Below, piece after piece: positions 15,735 through 18,827 of a stretch of 18,827 nt of DNA. A program made the translations under genes and the position numbers. This stretch comes from JAKEGN01 sp964465665. Its GTDB lineage: Bacteria > Pseudomonadota > Gammaproteobacteria > Steroidobacterales > Woeseiaceae. The stretch's first letter is position 1. Every line of letters starts with the position of its first letter. Location of the stretch: positions 1-18,827 of the forward strand of contig CAYXKM010000310.1 of assembly GCA_964465665.1 (NCBI GenBank). The letters run 5' to 3'. The notes below the pieces were generated by a model, which did no database searches, was not told where the DNA came from, and was given only the letters and a program-made list of their open reading frames with translations.

Positions 15735-17567
15735 GTGCCTGAATTCAAAATAGCGAATATCGGCAAGTACAAACTGACCGCGGTCGCGGACACGCCGGAC
15801 TTCCGTGACTGGATCTACCAGCCGGCGCTGCTGAATCTTGCGAAGAAAATCGATCGCCCTGCCCGTCTGAAAATTCTCGACCAGGGCGAGGAAGGTTCGT
15901 GTACCGGCTTCGCCCTGACCGCCGTCATTAACCTTCTGCGCCAGCATGGCGGCCATTCCGGTTTCGTCAGCCCACGCATGCTCTACGAAATGGCGAAACA
16001 CCACGACGAATGGCCGGGATTCAAGTACGAAGGATCGAGTTGCCGCGGCGCGATCAAGGGTTGGTACAACATGGGCGTGTGTCTCGATGCGCAATGGCCG
16101 TATGTCGAGGGCAAACCCGGATTTCTGACCGTAGCGGCAGCCAAAGACGCCCGGAGAAACACCCTGGGCGCGTACTACCGGCTTGGCACGCGCATTTCGG
16201 ATCTGCACGCGGCATTGAACGAGACCGGTGTTATTTACTGTTCGGCGGACATACACGAGGGATGGGAGAAACCGAAACGCGGCGTCATTCCCTATGCAGG
16301 CGAGTCACTCGGCGGTCACGCTTTTGCCATTGTCGGTTACGAAAAACGCGGCTTCTGGGTGCAGAACAGCTGGGGCCGGGAGTGGGGCGAGAACGGTACT
16401 GCGCTATGGCTGTACGAGGACTGGCAAGACAACATTTCGGATGCCTGGGTGCAGCGACTCGCCGTGCCGACACCGCAAATCTGGCACCTGCCGAAAGAAG
16501 GCGGGTCGGACGCCGGGCGCGCCGAGGGACTGTTCCGCGACACGCCGACGCGCGCCGAGATTGCCGGTCACTTCGTGCACATCGACGATGGCCGGTATCA
16601 CCAGCACGGCCGTTACTGGAGCAACGCAGCCGACGTCCGGCAGACCGCCGAACTGGTCGCTGCCAGCGACAAGTACGACCATCTCCTTTTCTATGCGCAC
16701 GGCGGGCTGAACAGCGTCGAGGACTCGGCACGACGCATCTCGGCGATGAAGGAAACGTTCAAGGCGAATCGCATCTACCCGTTTCATTTCATGTACGACA
16801 CGGGACTGCTCGAGGAACTGAAGGACGTCCTGGCCGGACACAACAAGGATGTAACCCAGCGCGCCCGCGGCCGTACCCACTGGACCGATAGCCAGATTGA
16901 ACGCAGCACACAAAAGGCCGGCCGTGCCTTGTGGCGGCAGATGAAACTCGGCGCCGAGCGGCCGTTTCGCGAAGGCGGCGCCGGACTGTCCGTGCTGCAG
17001 GAGTTCGTACAGGCCTTCGCGAAGAACAACCGACCTTTATCCATCCATATCGTCGGCCATAGCACCGGCGCCATACTGCACGCCTACCTGCTGGCCGCGC
17101 TGGCGAAACTGTCACCGAAACAACGCGTCGCGAGCGCCAGCCTGCTGGCGCCGGCGGCAACCACCGACCTGTTCGGCGCGTTGTACAGTCCGTTGCTCAC
17201 GGCAGCAAGGTCGCAGGCAGGCATCAACCGCATGGACATCTACAACCTGTCGGAGAAACTGGAACTGGAAGACAATGTCATCAGGGTGTATTGCAAGTCA
17301 TTGCTGTACCTGGTCAGCCGCTCGTATGAGGAAGACCCGTTGCCGGCCGGCATACTCGGTCTCGAGGCCCACAGCAATACGCTCGCGAAGCAACATGCGA
17401 ATCTCGTCCTGCACTCTAGCCACGGCAACGTGCCGGTCTCGAAATTCTCCCGCAGCGATTCGCACGGCGGTTTCGACAACGATTCGCTGACCATGAACTC
17501 CGTGCTGCAGCGAGTACTCGGGAAAAGGCCGCAGCAGCCGTTCAGTAGCGTATCGCTGCGGTACTGA
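15735..17567 (+). CDS. Fusion of papain-like cysteine protease and alpha/beta serine hydrolase
   Basis: A 610-residue protein with two predicted catalytic domains and no signal peptide, so probably cytosolic. Residues about 18-245 are papain-like (C1A): oxyanion Q50 and nucleophile C56 in DQGEEGSCTGFAL, H195 in GGHAFAIVGYE and N211 in VQNSWGREWG. The protease starts directly in the mature domain, with no inhibitory propeptide visible. After a linker at about 250-310, a serine hydrolase domain shows an oxyanion-like FYAHGGLNS at about 320-330, nucleophile S443 in VGHSTGA, and a possible catalytic histidine H577 in SDSHGGFDND; the acid residue is not obvious. GTG 15735 is the start, with AGAGG 7 bases before it, only 14 bases after the S15-type gene. 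Substrates are unknown; the single chain could process one target at two bonds. Confidence 0.85.
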   Translation: MPEFKIANIGKYKLTAVADTPDFRDWIYQPALLNLAKKIDRPARLKILDQGEEGSCTGFALTAVINLLRQHGGHSGFVSPRMLYEMAKHHDEWPGFKYEGSSCRGAIKGWYNMGVCLDAQWPYVEGKPGFLTVAAAKDARRNTLGAYYRLGTRISDLHAALNETGVIYCSADIHEGWEKPKRGVIPYAGESLGGHAFAIVGYEKRGFWVQNSWGREWGENGTALWLYEDWQDNISDAWVQRLAVPTPQIWHLPKEGGSDAGRAEGLFRDTPTRAEIAGHFVHIDDGRYHQHGRYWSNAADVRQTAELVAASDKYDHLLFYAHGGLNSVEDSARRISAMKETFKANRIYPFHFMYDTGLLEELKDVLAGHNKDVTQRARGRTHWTDSQIERSTQKAGRALWRQMKLGAERPFREGGAGLSVLQEFVQAFAKNNRPLSIHIVGHSTGAILHAYLLAALAKLSPKQRVASASLLAPAATTDLFGALYSPLLTAARSQAGINRMDIYNLSEKLELEDNVIRVYCKSLLYLVSRSYEEDPLPAGILGLEAHSNTLAKQHANLVLHSSHGNVPVSKFSRSDSHGGFDNDSLTMNSVLQRVLGKRPQQPFSSVSLRY

Positions 17568-17626
17568 ATCGCTGGCGCAAGTCGCACGCTGCCTGCACTT
17601 CCCACGCTAAGCCCTTGATTCTTCTG

Positions 17627-17654
17627 GCCGTGCCTATGGCAGGCGCGCTTTTTT
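17627..17654 (+). terminator. Likely terminator of the 13098-17567 operon
   Basis: GCC (17627-17629) plus TGCC (17631-17634) pair with GGCA plus GGC (17638-17644) around a TAT loop, with one bulged G. After four more GC-rich bases a run of six T's follows (17649-17654). It lies 60 bases after the last stop of the cluster. The bulge and the gap before the T-run reduce certainty. Confidence 0.45.
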
Positions 17655-17701
17655 GGAGTAGTATTGGGCGCGTTCATCAGAAAAACAAAAGAAAGGCCAG
17701 G

Positions 17702-18827
17702 ATGACCGAGCATCTCCGACAAGGCTTCCTGCTGGGTGAGTATCGTATCCACCCGCCGACCGGCACGGTCACGGGTCCGGGCGGAACGCAACACCTGTCG
17801 CCGCGCGCCATGGACCTGCTGCTGTATTTCGCGCAGAACCCGGATCGCGTGCTCAGCCGGGAGCGGCTGATCGAGGCCATCTGGAACAATGCCGATTCCG
17901 CGGATGCATCGCTCACGCGTTGTATCGCGGATCTGCGTCATCATTTCAACGATCACGCCGATCAACCACGTTACATCGAAACCTTGCCGCGCCGCGGATA
18001 CCGTTTGCTGGCGGCGGTCCGGCCGATGTCCGAGACTCAGGATCACAAAGCCGATCCCGACGCAAACAGCGCTACAGTGACATCGAAAGCCGATTACCGG
18101 ACGTTTTTCGGGGAATTGCGCCGCCGACGTGTGATCCGGGTCGGGCTCGTGTACCTGGTCGCGGCGTGGCTGATCATCCAGGTGGCGCAAGCAACGTTTC
18201 CGGCACTGCTATTGCCGGGCTGGTCCGTCACACTGGTTGTCGTGTTTGTCGTGCTGGGTTTTCCGCTGGCGCTGATCCTCGCGTGGGCCTACCAGGTGAG
18301 ATCCGAAAGCGCGGATCCGTCGGCAACGACAGTGCATTACATCGTCGACAGAAACCGGAAAATCGATTTCGTTGTGATTACCGCGCTGGCTGCCGCGGTC
18401 GCCATTCTCGCCGTCGCGCGCTTCAACGTCGATGAATCCATGACTGCGCCCGACCCGCCGGCAATGGACGAGGCAGGGCCACGCCCGACCGATCGGCCGT
18501 CGATCGCGGTGTTGCCGTTTGTCAACATGAGCGACGATCCGCGCAATGCGTATTTCAGCGACGGGCTGACTGAGGAAATCCTGAACCTGCTGGTGCGCAT
18601 GCAGGTCATCGATGTTGCGGCGCGGACCTCATCGTTTTCATTCAAGGGCAAAGATGTCGATATCAAGACGGTCGCGGCACATCTCGGTGTGCGCAATGTG
18701 CTCGAAGGCAGTGTCCGGCGCGACGGTGAAAAAGTGCGGGTAACTGCCCAGCTGATCGACGCCGCATCCGGTTTTCATTTATGGTCCGACACGTACGAGG
18801 AGGAAATCAGGGAAATCTTTGATATCC
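17702..18827 (+). CDS. Winged-helix regulator with membrane module and FlgO-like domain, 5' part
   Basis: The frame runs off the window after 375 residues. Residues about 8-105 are an OmpR/PhoB-type winged helix (LLGEYRIHPPTG, then PRAMDLLLYFAQNPDRVLSRERLIEAIW and LPRRGYRLL). A membrane module follows, with helices at about 146-163, 174-197 and 222-240, introduced by FFGELRRRRVIRVG. Residues about 267-366 are FlgO-like (SIAVLPFVNMSDDPRNAYFSDGLTEEILNLL, read in two parts, and VRNVLEGSVRRDGEKVRV); this domain is usually followed by TPR repeats, which here would lie beyond the window. The plan resembles the CadC-like protein at 4461 but has several helices instead of one. ATG 17702 follows an AAAGG-type ribosome site. 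The target genes and the signal are unknown. Confidence 0.85.
   Translation, partial: MTEHLRQGFLLGEYRIHPPTGTVTGPGGTQHLSPRAMDLLLYFAQNPDRVLSRERLIEAIWNNADSADASLTRCIADLRHHFNDHADQPRYIETLPRRGYRLLAAVRPMSETQDHKADPDANSATVTSKADYRTFFGELRRRRVIRVGLVYLVAAWLIIQVAQATFPALLLPGWSVTLVVVFVVLGFPLALILAWAYQVRSESADPSATTVHYIVDRNRKIDFVVITALAAAVAILAVARFNVDESMTAPDPPAMDEAGPRPTDRPSIAVLPFVNMSDDPRNAYFSDGLTEEILNLLVRMQVIDVAARTSSFSFKGKDVDIKTVAAHLGVRNVLEGSVRRDGEKVRVTAQLIDAASGFHLWSDTYEEEIREIFDI

Noticed and set aside
1..18827. CRISPR arrays, tRNA or rRNA genes, IS transposases, phage genes
   Set aside because: None was seen: no regularly spaced long direct repeats, no tRNA or rRNA signatures, and no transposase or phage structural motifs in any frame read.

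Overview
This is an 18.8 kb stretch of GC-rich bacterial chromosome. It most likely comes from an environmental gammaproteobacterium. The pointers are CadC/ToxR-like winged-helix regulators joined to membrane and TPR segments, an ExeA-like ATPase fused to an FHA domain, a YgiD-type dioxygenase, a CspA-type cold-shock gene and short REP-like GGGGTCAGACC motifs between genes. The lineage is inferred from gene content; no rRNA, tRNA, phage, IS transposase or CRISPR array was seen.

Layout. Positions 1-2231: the 3' end of an NmrA-like NAD(P)-binding protein, a secreted protein with an HExxH metallopeptidase motif, and a convergent AraC-type regulator whose stop codon abuts that of the metallopeptidase gene. 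Positions 2232-4460: a REP-like hairpin and a good sigma-70 promoter, then the ATPase-FHA fusion, then a decayed methanethiol S-methyltransferase (mddA-like) remnant that runs into the tail of a different small membrane protein. Positions 4461-8180: a large CadC-like wHTH-TM-TPR protein, a cold-shock gene with its own promoter, leader and terminator, and a 4,5-DOPA extradiol dioxygenase. Positions 8188-8291: a long palindrome that separates two convergent genes and supplies the stop codon of one of them. Positions 8286-12998 (minus strand): a lipoprotein prolyl oligopeptidase, a NERD-like protein that seems to lack the nuclease ExK residues, and a DUF4153 polytopic membrane protein. Positions 13098-17567: a tight plus-strand operon of a small polytopic membrane protein, a secreted S15/CocE hydrolase, and a 610-residue fusion of a papain-like protease with an alpha/beta serine hydrolase. 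From 17702 to the end: the 5' part of a second wHTH-membrane-FlgO-like regulator.

The window is rich in peptidases and hydrolases (HExxH, S9A, S15, C1A plus alpha/beta hydrolase), so peptide or ester turnover is a plausible theme, but only the 13098-17567 cluster looks co-transcribed. The least familiar object is the cytosolic papain/serine-hydrolase fusion and its operon. The most distinctive non-coding signal is the set of GGGGTCAGACC-like motifs and palindromes at gene ends, which in two or three places provide or overlap a stop codon. All residue counts, spacings and motifs were read by eye; no database search or folding calculation was run.
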